DNA from: a virus
IMG/VR virus record: IMGVR_UViG_3300029787_000068
Span: 1 to 53,348 of that record
DNA: 53,348 nt
Reading direction: 5' to 3' (one strand)
In this document: piece by piece, positions 17,524-25,172 of the stretch
How the letters are laid out: every line of letters begins with the position of its first letter
Numbering within the stretch: position 1 is the first letter of the stretch
Program-made: the position numbers and the translations under genes
The notes under the pieces: generated by a model
What the model saw: only the letters and a program-made list of their open reading frames with translations
What the model was told of the DNA's origin: nothing
Database searches by the model: none

Positions 17524-17843
17524 TACCATTTCACCTTGTCGGCCCAGTAGGCTGCGCTTAATTTTCCACGTTTAATGTTTTTTTTATGACGAGCTTTGAA
17601 GGATCTTCGTCTTGCTCGTTCCGCTGCCGTCTTTGGTTTCTTTCCCGCACCACTCACGCCTTGCTGTCCAAATCGGATGAGCTTAATAGTCCCGCCTTCT
17701 CTGGCAAGAACAGCATGTGACTTCTTTGGATGCTTTGGAGTTCTCTTTGGTTTGTTATAACCAGCAAAAGTCTCGCCACGATACGTGACAGACTTTGTGA
17801 TTATGTCTTTAAAATTTTGATACCCGTCAGACGCCTTGCTCAT
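17523..17843 (-). CDS. Small basic conserved phage protein (DUF6321-like)
   Basis: A 106-aa strongly basic protein. Residues 26-50 (FAGYNKPKRTPKHPKKSHAV) and 55-100 (IRFGQQGVSGAGKKPKT, RRRSFKARHKKNIKRGKLS, AAYWADKVKW) form a highly conserved-looking pattern seen in many phages next to terminase genes, sometimes labelled DUF6321. Function unknown; the basic charge suggests nucleic acid binding in packaging. Overlaps the 57-aa gene by one base. Confidence 0.8.
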   Translation of the reverse strand: MSKASDGYQNFKDIITKSVTYRGETFAGYNKPKRTPKHPKKSHAVLAREGGTIKLIRFGQQGVSGAGKKPKTAAERARRRSFKARHKKNIKRGKLSAAYWADKVKW

Positions 17844-17845
17844 CT

Positions 17846-19528
17846 CTACCCTATAGCAATATCATCGATGGTCGTTTCGGTCATAATAAAACTAGCGAGC
17901 ATGTCGTAAGTATCGGTGTGTCGCTGGTGATCCTTCCCCTTGCTCCACTCGTACCGTTGATTCCCACCCGAATCTTCAACTAAAGATCGAATCGGCATAC
18001 ACATCTCGTCAGTATACGAACCCCCAAGTATAGCAGCATAGTTGGTGGGCAGTAAATTCTTTTTGAGACGGATCTGAGCGAAAGACCTGTCAAGGACTTC
18101 GGTCCGGTCTGCATTGATGATTCGATTGACTAAATCGTAAGTTCTTCGCTTGTCTGAACCTTCCTTGGCGTACCGGCACAGCCAAACTTCACAGCCATAC
18201 TGCATGGCACCCTCTTGGAAATCGGCTGCTAGAGTAATCTCCGGCATGGAATCCATGACACACTTCTCGACGTTGTACAACTGGATCAGGTCGTACAGAT
18301 CTTCTACTGATCTAACCTTGCCGACGAAGACTGCCTGACGCTCTCCTCTAGACCGAAGATAGCTGATACGAACATCGAGAGTCGCCCCGACATCCACACC
18401 CATACTGCACGGACCTGGATGACAATGGCCCTTGATGTGAGCAATGTCTGAGTGAACTGCAAACGTATACGCATCGTCGTTCTGGCCGATGCAATTGTCC
18501 AGCATCGTAGGAGTGACCTTGTTTCCAATAGCATCGAACGGAAGACCCAGGTCAGAGTTGAAGAATCGCTGCATCAGACCAGGATCGTTGATCGCCCTGG
18601 TGAACCGCTCCCACATCCCAGCGATAGGATTGATCATGTTGCACAGCATGGAAAGGTGGTAGCCCTCAATCTGTGAGTCGGGATTTTGGGCTATCCACTT
18701 TCCATCTGTACTAGTTCTATCTAAAGCTCCCCCGCATTCGGGGCAGATCATATTGATGTCACGTCTACAACCTACGGTCCAATCACTGTCTCGAAGTTTC
18801 CAATCGATCACATTGCCTTCGTGATCGACAATCTCCTCTACAACTGTCTTGAACCAGTCGGTCTCTTGGAACTCCCCGCACTCTGTACAAGGGACGAACC
18901 ATTCACGTTGATCACTACGAAGGAAGTATTCATGTATACCGCGATTTTTTATCCTGGGGTTTGCAAGATATCTTTTAAACTGGTACTTCGACGCTCGAAG
19001 ACGGTCAATGGCGTATTCGATATTGTCCAAGTTACATTCATCGACTTCTTCAACGACAATAACATCTGCGGGAAACTCCTTGAAGTCGGATACTACGTTA
19101 CTTCCAACGTACTTGATCACCCCCTTTCCAAAAGACTTGATTGCCATCGAGTCAAAAAACCCCGCTCCCATGATTCTTTTATACTCGTTCACGTTTTGTA
19201 CGCAACGATCAACACGGTTCTGGACGTAAGTGTTTCGCATTTCATACTTAGGAACTACGAAAAACACTGACAATCCTACATACGCACAGGCTAAGTGATC
19301 GATCACGATAAACTCACTCTTGAAACTTTGTACGCTTCCCATCAGCACCATCTCTCGGGCCGTCGAGTTATACAAAGAACGAACATGAGGAAAGTGATCA
19401 AAGTCCATCGGCTCGTCGTGCGTATTCCGATGAAAGTTCAGTGCAAAGTTTAGCCGTGCTTGCTTCAACTCCAACAGCTTCTGGAGTACTAGCAAGTCAC
19501 GGTCTTTGATGTCGTCAAGTTGGTTCAA
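17846..19528 (-). CDS. terL: Terminase large subunit (GpA-like)
   Basis: A 560-aa packaging motor. The ATPase half has a Walker A-like GSVQSFKSEF near residue 62, Walker B VIVVEEVDE near 150, and two Cys pairs (CTECGEF, CPECGG) typical of GpA-type terminases. The nuclease half has GVDVGATLDVRIS and CVMDSMPE as acidic motifs. It cuts and translocates DNA at the portal. The start is TTG at 19528 overlapping the small-subunit stop as TTGA, with AAGG eight bases upstream. Length fits the family. Confidence 0.93.
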   Translation of the reverse strand: MNQLDDIKDRDLLVLQKLLELKQARLNFALNFHRNTHDEPMDFDHFPHVRSLYNSTAREMVLMGSVQSFKSEFIVIDHLACAYVGLSVFFVVPKYEMRNTYVQNRVDRCVQNVNEYKRIMGAGFFDSMAIKSFGKGVIKYVGSNVVSDFKEFPADVIVVEEVDECNLDNIEYAIDRLRASKYQFKRYLANPRIKNRGIHEYFLRSDQREWFVPCTECGEFQETDWFKTVVEEIVDHEGNVIDWKLRDSDWTVGCRRDINMICPECGGALDRTSTDGKWIAQNPDSQIEGYHLSMLCNMINPIAGMWERFTRAINDPGLMQRFFNSDLGLPFDAIGNKVTPTMLDNCIGQNDDAYTFAVHSDIAHIKGHCHPGPCSMGVDVGATLDVRISYLRSRGERQAVFVGKVRSVEDLYDLIQLYNVEKCVMDSMPEITLAADFQEGAMQYGCEVWLCRYAKEGSDKRRTYDLVNRIINADRTEVLDRSFAQIRLKKNLLPTNYAAILGGSYTDEMCMPIRSLVEDSGGNQRYEWSKGKDHQRHTDTYDMLASFIMTETTIDDIAIG

Positions 19529-20172
19529 AGTGACAAACCTTTTTTGATTAGCTTTTCAATTGCCTCTTCAATCTCTTCTCTCGTCTTGGTCTTACCTGGA
19601 TCTTCTTTCTCGGTCTTCGGCATCTCGTCCTGCATCTTGTGATAGATTCGGTCCGGCTCGACCGGCAGAACATTAGCTTTCTGGAGAATGTCGATCTTCA
19701 GCTTCCTGGCACTAAGTGCGGCCTGGAGCCACTTCACCCTCTCGGCCTGCGACCTGGGGTTTTGGTTTTGAGTTACCACGCCCGTGGCAGGGTCAATCGA
19801 AGTGTCGTCGTTCTGGCTGTTGTGGACTTCGTACAAACACACCCGCTCCATCTCACTTAGCCAAACCATCTGCTCGGCTATGTTGTCGGCACCGGACCGC
19901 TGTTCCATCTCTGTGCGGAATTCGGAGTACACATCCTGAAGCCACCGTCGAATGGTCTTATCGCTAACATCAAAGATCTTAGCTATGCCGGACACAGGAT
20001 GTCCCATCGTCGACCACTGAAAAGCTTGGGCTTTTTTATCCTCGGGAGTTAACGAATTCGCTTTAAATTTTGGATCATTCTCGTTGGCATCGTCACAGAC
20101 CTCCTCCGAATCTACGGGAGTAGAATCGAGATCTTCGAGTGCTTCAACGATTGATTTGTGCTTTTTAGCCAT
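19525..20172 (-). CDS. terS: Terminase small subunit-like HTH protein
   Basis: A 215-aa protein if started at ATG 20172, which has GGAGG six bases upstream; five codons further upstream lack this. Residues about 48-80 form a helix-turn-helix (GHPVSGIAKIFDVSDKTIRR), followed by a helical oligomerisation region and a charged Lys/Glu tail. It precedes terL with a one-codon overlap, as small terminases do. Small subunits bind the packaging site. Confidence 0.8.
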   Translation of the reverse strand: MAKKHKSIVEALEDLDSTPVDSEEVCDDANENDPKFKANSLTPEDKKAQAFQWSTMGHPVSGIAKIFDVSDKTIRRWLQDVYSEFRTEMEQRSGADNIAEQMVWLSEMERVCLYEVHNSQNDDTSIDPATGVVTQNQNPRSQAERVKWLQAALSARKLKIDILQKANVLPVEPDRIYHKMQDEMPKTEKEDPGKTKTREEIEEAIEKLIKKGLSL

Positions 20173-20188
20173 GAGATTCCTCCGCACT

Positions 20189-20218
20189 ACTATAGAAACA
20201 TTGTGGGAGGCGGGTCAA
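20189..20218 (-). promoter_or_regulatory. Promoter upstream of terminase genes
   Basis: TTGACC (20213-20218) and TATAGT (20189-20194) with an 18-bp spacer, just upstream of the small terminase ribosome site. It lacks the CCGATA element. It could start the late packaging/head transcript. Confidence 0.6.
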
Positions 20219-20943
20219 GATAATTTCTCCGCAATCGCCTCCTTTATAAAAGTAGCAGCATCCTGCCCGCTATCTTTCAGATGTGCGACCATATTTTCAA
20301 CAGTTTCCCAAGTATCGTCCTCGCACATAATAGCCATCTGAGTTTTACCTTTGACCGTAAAAAACAAATAGCTTTGATCTACAGTGACCGCCCCGTTTGC
20401 GTCTTTGAAAATGCCAGCAACGATACTCATCAATGACTCTGTGCCTTTGACCTCGGCCTTCGGCTCTTTCATGTCTTCGACAAACTTGTCGCCTTTTGCG
20501 GACTCCTTAATGAGATGCTTCTCCATCTCCTTCTTGTCCTCGAACCCCATCATCATCGGCATGTCAGCCATGTCCAGGCCGGAGTCCTGTGTGAGTTCGT
20601 TGACAAGATCCGTAAACTTGCGAGCGTTCAGATTGCCGGACAGGAGATTCCTTCGGACGGTCTTCAGCTTCTGCGTCTCAATATCCCAGTCGTCGTGGAT
20701 TACACACGGAACCTCTTCCATGCCTAGCAGCATCGCGGCGCGCCAACGATGTTCTCCTCCAATAATGGTGTAGTCTCCTTCCACTTCAGAGGAAGGTACG
20801 ACCACCAACGGATGCTCAAATCCGTCTTCTTCGATCTCCTTCATCAGCTGGTTGAAGATCTCTTCACTCTGCTCGTTCGGATTCCATTCGTTTGGAACAA
20901 GTCGATCAATGCCAACAAGAGTGGGGTCTTTGATTTCGGTCAT
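20215..20943 (-). CDS. ParB-like nuclease-domain protein
   Basis: A 242-aa protein. The N-terminal 110 residues match the ParB/Srx fold: IDRLVPNEWNPN, FEHPLVVV, YTIIGGEHRWRAAMLLG (the GGEHRWRA box) and an arginine-rich helix (VRRNLLSGNLNARKF). No DNA-binding partition domain is evident after it; the C-terminal 100 residues are alpha/beta. Phage proteins of this type, next to terminase genes, are presumed nucleases or NTP-binding regulators of packaging. Next gene upstream encodes an SDR-like enzyme. Confidence 0.82.
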   Translation of the reverse strand: MTEIKDPTLVGIDRLVPNEWNPNEQSEEIFNQLMKEIEEDGFEHPLVVVPSSEVEGDYTIIGGEHRWRAAMLLGMEEVPCVIHDDWDIETQKLKTVRRNLLSGNLNARKFTDLVNELTQDSGLDMADMPMMMGFEDKKEMEKHLIKESAKGDKFVEDMKEPKAEVKGTESLMSIVAGIFKDANGAVTVDQSYLFFTVKGKTQMAIMCEDDTWETVENMVAHLKDSGQDAATFIKEAIAEKLS

Positions 20944-20951
20944 AGCTACTC

Positions 20952-21593
20952 CTACAAAACAATTAGGTTATTTTTCGGGCTTTCGCTGTCTGTCAAAATT
21001 CGAGAAACTTCTGCTTCAGCGGTGTCTGCCCCTGCCGCCTTTCGGTCCGGCATCGCCACATACAAGATCTCTAGGTCCGGCATCACACGCTTGTATGCCT
21101 CGACCGTAGGAAGTGTTGCAGCTTTAGATGTGCAGTACGCAATCTCTTCTTCGGGAAGATTACTAATTCGCTGGTCGAGAAGAAAAATACATCTGGCTCC
21201 TTTGTTGAAACGATAACCCTGATACAGGTACATCGTAAGAACAAGCGGGCCGATCAAGTTCACCTGAAACGCTTCTCTCATCTCATGAACGCTAATCAGC
21301 AGCGGGTCGTTTGGATCGTGGTGTGCAGCTGCATGCACAATCCCGTCAAGCATGACCTTGTTGCTGACCATCCAGTTTGCAACTTGAATAATGGGTTTGC
21401 CTTCTAAAAAATCGCACGGCACCCAGTGATCGGTTTCGATAACCGGACTAAAGGTTTCCGACAAGAACGCTTTTGCATGTCGTTGGATGTCATACACCGT
21501 GTGTCGAGAATTTCGTAGCTCGGCAACGACACCGGCTCCATACGATTTGCTGGCTCCCGTAACTGCATAAGTTCGTCGAATGGATTGGATCAT
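20952..21593 (-). CDS. Short-chain dehydrogenase/reductase-like protein
   Basis: A 213-aa Rossmann protein. YAVTGASKSYGAGVV gives the TGxxxGxG-type cofactor loop, IVHAAAHHDPND matches the NNAG-equivalent region, VNLIGPLVLTMYL the following helix and IAYCTSKAA the catalytic YxxxK. It is shorter than the usual 250 residues, lacking the C-terminal substrate loop. A sugar-modifying role would fit the many glycosyltransferases here, but the substrate is unknown. It overlaps the upstream gene by four bases. Confidence 0.75.
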   Translation of the reverse strand: MIQSIRRTYAVTGASKSYGAGVVAELRNSRHTVYDIQRHAKAFLSETFSPVIETDHWVPCDFLEGKPIIQVANWMVSNKVMLDGIVHAAAHHDPNDPLLISVHEMREAFQVNLIGPLVLTMYLYQGYRFNKGARCIFLLDQRISNLPEEEIAYCTSKAATLPTVEAYKRVMPDLEILYVAMPDRKAAGADTAEAEVSRILTDSESPKNNLIVL

Positions 21594-21958
21594 GCACCGG
21601 CTCCTCCTTTAGGTACAACAATCTTTGGCTGTCGATCTTGTTCGACACGTTTCTCTGCAATCTCTTTCAGATGCTCCACCTTCGCATCGATATCAACAGA
21701 AAAGATATCAAGCATCTGGTCGACCTGCTCATCGGGCAAGAACGCAAAGATTGCCTTGATCAATGACGTAGTGACTCCTAGCTGCTGCTGCAATTGCAAT
21801 TGAGATTCCTTCATTCCCATCAACACATTGATCAGGCTCTGCGGATGAACGCTGCCCTCTACCGTCATGCCCAGCTTGACGCTGCCCTCTACTTTTTTGA
21901 TCGCGTCCATCAAACGGTTTTGACCGTCGACGAACTTTTCTTGATCGAACAATTCCAT
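21590..21958 (-). CDS. Hypothetical helical protein
   Basis: A 122-aa mostly helical protein (KEIAEKRVEQDRQ near the end, ESQLQLQQQLGVTTSLIKAI in the middle). No family recognised. Its start lies inside the 3' end of the alpha-CTD-like gene, overlapping it by 49 bp in another frame, and a GTGCA palindrome lies just upstream of the start, so its expression may be controlled there. Confidence 0.6.
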   Translation of the reverse strand: MELFDQEKFVDGQNRLMDAIKKVEGSVKLGMTVEGSVHPQSLINVLMGMKESQLQLQQQLGVTTSLIKAIFAFLPDEQVDQMLDIFSVDIDAKVEHLKEIAEKRVEQDRQPKIVVPKGGAGA

Positions 21959-22230
21959 TGCGTGGCTCCTTCCAGTGCATATGTATGCACTTTCTTAATT
22001 CGTGTCTGTTTGTAAATGCCTGCGTCCGCGAGTGCTGCCATCAGCTGCTTGTGGGTGGCAACGTCATATCCACTAACCTTGAACAACTCGGTGGAGGTTT
22101 TGCACAGAACTGCTTCGATAGTATCTAGACCCGCCCGCTCCAATGCATTTTGAGCGCGAGTCCCCAGGCCGGACTTCTCAAGATATGAGATAGGCTGCTT
22201 AATCAGAACTTCTAGACGACGAGCTATCAT
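21910..22230 (-). CDS. RNA polymerase alpha-CTD-like helix-hairpin-helix protein
   Basis: A 106-aa protein starting at ATG 22230 (GGAG seven bases upstream); a longer start at 22251 lacks support. Residues 15-70 (GLGTRAQNALERAGLDTIEA, ELFKVSGYDVATHKQLM, ALADAGI) align by pattern with the C-terminal domain of bacterial RpoA: the SxRxxNxL-like helix, TIGEL-like turn and the final helix. In bacteria this domain contacts UP elements and activators. A phage copy could alter host transcription or bind DNA alone. Confidence 0.7.
   Translation of the reverse strand: MIARRLEVLIKQPISYLEKSGLGTRAQNALERAGLDTIEAVLCKTSTELFKVSGYDVATHKQLMAALADAGIYKQTRIKKVHTYALEGATQWNCSIKKSSSTVKTV
21975..21990. repeat. GTGCA-N6-TGCAC palindrome copy
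   Basis: GTGCATATGTATGCAC with perfect 7-bp arms, inside the alpha-CTD-like gene and about 17 bp upstream of the start of the 122-aa gene. Confidence 0.75.
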
Positions 22231-22278
22231 GTGGCATCTCCATACGTCCACAAATTTATCGGTCGGGGTGTGAAGTGT

Positions 22279-22566
22279 TCAAGAGGGTGCGTGAATCTTT
22301 GGGGGATATTGGTTGAGCTTATCCCACAATTCGCTTCGATGAATCTTGATCAGTTCATGAGCTTGAAACGCCAAGCGGCCTCGGTCCTTGGTTTCACCCA
22401 AGTAAGTGACTTCAATGGTGCCTCCCAAAACTCCTTGAAGTTCATTGCAGATGTCCTCAATGTTCTGGCCGCAATGTGCTTTTTCGTAAGCAAATGCGAT
22501 CACCTCCCTGAGAAAATCCAAAGAGATCACCACTTTTTCTTCTGGCTTCCGTGACAGTACTAGCAT
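22279..22566 (-). CDS. csrA: CsrA-like translational regulator with internal insertion
   Basis: A 95-aa protein with GAGGAGTAGCAGG-ATG. MLVLSRKPEEKVVIS is the first strand pair of CsrA; after about 30 extra residues (helical, LREVIAFAYEKAHCG) the rest resumes as IEVTYLGETKDRGRLAFQA and IHRSELWDKL, matching CsrA strands 2-5 and the final helix. CsrA dimers bind GGA motifs in mRNA leaders to block or protect messages. The insertion falls between strands 1 and 2 and could change dimer or RNA contacts. Several leaders here contain ACAAGGA. Confidence 0.85.
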   Translation of the reverse strand: MLVLSRKPEEKVVISLDFLREVIAFAYEKAHCGQNIEDICNELQGVLGGTIEVTYLGETKDRGRLAFQAHELIKIHRSELWDKLNQYPPKIHAPS

Positions 22567-22585
22567 CCTGCTACTCCTCTCAAAG

Positions 22586-22834
22586 TTAGTATTTCAACGC
22601 TTTTCTTTTTGGTAGTTTTCTACCGAAACAATGTGTGTAATCGTCGGGTCCGGCATTTGCTTGGCAATACTTCACGATCTCTCTCTTAACACCGACCACA
22701 TCACCGTCCCACCTAAATCCTCCGGTGGGCAGATTAACCTCCCACAATTCGCCAGGGCCAGCTTTAGTTGCTTCGCCCTCGCCCAGGTTAGTGTTGATGT
22801 AAAAGTGCCAAGTTGTGTTTTTATCGTATCCCAT
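22586..22834 (-). CDS. Hypothetical small protein (82 aa)
   Basis: Starts ATG at 22834 with GAGGGGG upstream and TAATG overlap to the 51-aa gene. It reads as a small alpha/beta protein (TTWHFYINTNLGEGEA, FRWDGDVVGVKREIVKYC) ending in a basic cluster. No family recognised. It is in the CsrA operon. Confidence 0.65.
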   Translation of the reverse strand: MGYDKNTTWHFYINTNLGEGEATKAGPGELWEVNLPTGGFRWDGDVVGVKREIVKYCQANAGPDDYTHCFGRKLPKRKALKY

Positions 22835-22989
22835 TACTTCGTCCCCCTCTTTCTGGAATAGTACCAATCGAAGTATGCCTCATTACGAGGAACATAGATA
22901 AAAGAATCCTGTGAGTGGGATCCGTTCGGTTTCATCTCAGGCTCTTTGCCTTCTTTTTTAAGCTGTGCGAGTGTTTTTTGCTTTCCCAT
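22834..22989 (-). CDS. Hypothetical small protein (51 aa)
   Basis: ATG at 22989 with GGAGGAACAGAT upstream; ends in TAA overlapping the next ATG. Highly charged N-terminus (MGKQKTLAQLKKEGKEPE) and an aromatic C-terminus (FDWYYSRKRGTK). The overlap with genes on both sides supports a real coding frame. Confidence 0.7.
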   Translation of the reverse strand: MGKQKTLAQLKKEGKEPEMKPNGSHSQDSFIYVPRNEAYFDWYYSRKRGTK

Positions 22990-23134
22990 CTGTTCCTCCA
23001 AACCACTTCTCAACTTCTCGAAGCAGCATCATAGTTCCAAAAATTAGTCCAGCCTCTAATGGGCATGCGAGCATCATACCAAACCAAATACAAAAAGGTA
23101 GGGCGATGATTGCAAATAAAAGATCCACTTTCAT
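22958..23134 (-). CDS. Small membrane protein (58 aa)
   Basis: ATG at 23134 with AGGAGG and five-base spacing, the best ribosome site in the operon. Residues 3-38 hold two hydrophobic stretches (LLFAIIALPFCIWFGMM and AGLIFGTMMLL), then a polar tail. It overlaps the next gene in a different frame. Could be a holin-like or inhibitor peptide; no family recognised. Confidence 0.75.
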   Translation of the reverse strand: MKVDLLFAIIALPFCIWFGMMLACPLEAGLIFGTMMLLREVEKWFGGTDGKAKNTRTA

Positions 23135-23145
23135 AGTTGCCTCCT

Positions 23146-23200
23146 AAAAAAACCTGCAAGGGGTTCGTGGCGGGGCTAACTACCAATCCCCCCTCGCAAG
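23146..23200 (-). terminator. Terminator between 134-aa gene and the CsrA operon
   Basis: CTTGCGAGGGG pairs with CCCCTTGCAGG (two wobbles), followed by TTTTTTT on the minus strand. It ends the short transcript from the 23.84 kb promoter; partial read-through could feed the CsrA operon. Confidence 0.7.
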
Positions 23201-23220
23201 TCTTCAACAAGGATATTTCA

Positions 23221-23625
23221 TTAAACGAGTGTCGGCTCGACGTTTGCTTTGTAGATATCGCGGGCCATCCAATAACGATCTTCACGCTTGGTCTGCTCCC
23301 ACTTCCACGCTTGTCGCATCGTCATCTTAGCAAATCCCATCGGACACACAATCCACAGCGTGTCGTCCCGACCATCGTGTCGAACGTCGAACCGCTGCCC
23401 TTCGATGGAAACCCAAACGGTATCACCAACGCTCAGGGAGTAAAACTCATCTCCCCAGTACTTGCTGCCTTCAAGGTTGTTGCCCTGAAGCATGAACGTC
23501 TTCTCCAAGAGCATCTCGATGTTGTCCGCTGAAACCTCTTTCGCCATAGTGTGGTTGGAGGTGTTGTCCAGTCCGCTTTTGGGGTAGCAGGTCGCGAATA
23601 CAATTTGTACTTTTGCGGTAATCAT
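23221..23625 (-). CDS. Hypothetical protein (134 aa)
   Basis: GAGGAAACAAAACT-ATG start. Mixed alpha/beta with SVGDTVWVSIEGQRFDVRHD and a Trp/Arg-rich end (RQAWKWEQTKREDRYWMA). No family recognised. Second gene of the short operon driven by the 23.84 kb promoter. Confidence 0.65.
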   Translation of the reverse strand: MITAKVQIVFATCYPKSGLDNTSNHTMAKEVSADNIEMLLEKTFMLQGNNLEGSKYWGDEFYSLSVGDTVWVSIEGQRFDVRHDGRDDTLWIVCPMGFAKMTMRQAWKWEQTKREDRYWMARDIYKANVEPTLV

Positions 23626-23655
23626 AGTTTTGTTTCCTCGTTGAAAAGATTGTGA

Positions 23656-23802
23656 TTATTTGTTCAAAAGATTGTGAAGTGCGGTCAGGCTGTCAGCGGT
23701 GAAGAGGTCGGCTTCTTCGATGGTAACCTTCTCGACAAATGTTTCAGTGGCCTCGTCCCAGATCATGTCGCCCATTTCTGCTTCTCGGTGTGGATCGGAC
23801 AT
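23656..23802 (-). CDS. Small acidic protein (48 aa)
   Basis: First gene after the 23.84 kb promoter, with ACAAGGAAACAAACA-ATG. Strongly acidic (FVEKVTIEEADLFTADSLT) with one amphipathic helix. Acidic small early phage proteins often inhibit host enzymes, but nothing specific is recognisable. Confidence 0.75.
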   Translation of the reverse strand: MSDPHREAEMGDMIWDEATETFVEKVTIEEADLFTADSLTALHNLLNK

Positions 23803-23838
23803 TGTTTGTTTCCTTGTGTTGTTGTTTTGTATGTCTTA

Positions 23839-23866
23839 ATTATACATCCGTTATCGGCAACGTCAA
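23839..23866 (-). promoter_or_regulatory. Early-type promoter with CCGATAACGG operator
   Basis: TTGACG (23861-23866), 16-bp spacer containing CCGATAACGG, and TATAAT (23839-23844). Leader is CA-rich and ends ACAAGGAAAC before the 48-aa gene. Confidence 0.85.
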
Positions 23867-23875
23867 GCGGAATCT

Positions 23876-24103
23876 TTAGTTATTTTCGCGGGCCTCTTTT
23901 TCGCGGGCTTCGATCATCCACTTCGGGTATCCGTCCCTCGCATAAATTCGATCCAGCATCCGTTGTCCGGCTTCCATTTGTTCGTCTGTCAGCCCTTGCT
24001 CACCCGACTCTTCCCATGCTTCTTCGTGGGACTCGATGATGATCTTTCGTTCTTCGGCGGTCGCGTTCTTCGGTACTAAGGTGATTCGTTTTCCGTCTGA
24101 CAT
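23876..24103 (-). CDS. Small charged protein (75 aa)
   Basis: Start ATG at 24103 with CAAGGAAACAAAACA upstream, preferred over the longer frame whose first 15 codons lie in the leader. Glu/Arg-rich helical protein (ATAEERKIIIESHEEAW, MEAGQRMLDRIYARDG). No family recognised. It has its own promoter at 24.15 kb. Confidence 0.7.
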   Translation of the reverse strand: MSDGKRITLVPKNATAEERKIIIESHEEAWEESGEQGLTDEQMEAGQRMLDRIYARDGYPKWMIEAREKEARENN

Positions 24104-24146
24104 TGTTTTGTTTCCTTGTTGAAGCGTTGTTGTTTTGTATGCCCTC

Positions 24147-24174
24147 ATTCTACTAACTTATATCGGCAATGCAA
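24147..24174 (-). promoter_or_regulatory. Early-type promoter with CCGATATAAG element
   Basis: TTGCAT (24169-24174), 16-bp spacer with the CCGATAT half of the operator, TAGAAT (24147-24152). Drives the 75-aa gene with the common CA-rich leader. Confidence 0.75.
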
Positions 24175-24197
24175 CCGCAAAAGGTTAATTATTTTAC

Positions 24198-24216
24198 CCT
24201 ATAAAAATAGGGGTTT
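24198..24216. terminator. Palindromic terminator-like hairpin
   Basis: ACCCTATAAAAATAGGGGT-type hairpin with T/A runs nearby, behind the PLOD-type glycosyltransferase. Similar palindromes occur near 35.39, 44.29 and 50.48 kb. Confidence 0.45.
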
Positions 24217-24240
24217 CCGAACAAATCGTGTTTTTTATTT

Positions 24241-25047
24241 TTACGGGACTAGTTTCAGACATCCTTCTGGGGCAGATCCCATCGATTGAAATATCTCACA
24301 CCGAAGATCTTGTCGGATCCTACCGAAGTGCTTCTTGTATAACTGAGTGATGTGACCTTGTTCTCCGAAGTCATCGTCCCAGAGTTTAGTCATGATCAGG
24401 TCGTCGGTAATCTCTCGGAGAAAATCGGTGCGGGCAATCCACAGACCAGAGTTCAAAAATCTCCAAGGGACACTTCCTTGTTGTGCAACTTCGATCAGCA
24501 TGTTCCAGTGTTCTTCCCAATCATCATAGAACTCTTTCAACGAGAACGGGAAGACAGTCGCACTGGAGTTGAACAACCAATCACATTCCATGTACTTGAA
24601 CCGCCGGACAACTTCGTTCGGATGTTCGGTGAAGAAAGTATCAACATCCCACCCGATCACATAGGTCGTTGTAATCGAGCGAAGATGTTGAACCAACAGA
24701 TGTGGCTTCATCGCCACTGGTTTTTCGTAGCGTGTCCAATCCCACCCTTCACAAAGATTGGTTCCTTCGATTCCCCACGATACGAGATTCGAGAGAAGCA
24801 ACTCTTTAGTCAAAACTCTGTCGCACATGATTTGATCCTGCATGACATACGTGTCAGGTGTGTCTTTCGGATCGAACCACATGTACAGAATAGTTACATC
24901 GTCAAGCGGTTGGGGTTTGCAGGTTGAATAGATGTTACGAAAAAAGTCAGGCGTGAACACATTCGTTGCGTCCTTGCAAGATTCCCAAGTTCCATTCAGG
25001 TGAAACCCGATAGGGTAGCCACCTGTCCAAGTGTTCAGTACTCGCAT
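24241..25047 (-). CDS. Glycosyltransferase, PLOD/LH3-type GT-A
   Basis: About 268 aa from ATG 25047; a longer GTG start at 25089 would place the palindrome inside the gene. IGWDVDTFF near 140 gives the metal DxD, and WRFLNSGLWIARTDF near 210 is the FLNSG motif of procollagen-lysine glycosyltransferases and related bacterial GT25-like enzymes. The N-terminus MRVLNTWTGGYPIGF and HITQLYKKHF late in the protein also fit. Acceptor unknown. Confidence 0.75.
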   Translation of the reverse strand: MRVLNTWTGGYPIGFHLNGTWESCKDATNVFTPDFFRNIYSTCKPQPLDDVTILYMWFDPKDTPDTYVMQDQIMCDRVLTKELLLSNLVSWGIEGTNLCEGWDWTRYEKPVAMKPHLLVQHLRSITTTYVIGWDVDTFFTEHPNEVVRRFKYMECDWLFNSSATVFPFSLKEFYDDWEEHWNMLIEVAQQGSVPWRFLNSGLWIARTDFLREITDDLIMTKLWDDDFGEQGHITQLYKKHFGRIRQDLRCEIFQSMGSAPEGCLKLVP

Positions 25048-25069
25048 CCGTCCGATTCTTTTCAGGTTT

Positions 25070-25085
25070 GTGCAGACATCTGCAC
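25070..25085. repeat. GTGCA-N6-TGCAC palindrome copy
   Basis: GTGCAGACATCTGCAC with 7-bp arms, 23 bp upstream of the glycosyltransferase ATG, where an operator could act. Confidence 0.75.
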
Positions 25086-25172
25086 CCACTCAGAGGTTAG
25101 TTCGTTGTTTCTGATTATGGTATATCAACGACCCAAAGGGGTCTTCGATTATCCAAACCAACTAGCAAGTCG

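Noticed and set aside
23010-23285. Minus-strand 91-codon ORF
   Set aside because: Crosses a terminator and lies in another frame of the 58-aa membrane protein, which has the better ribosome site.
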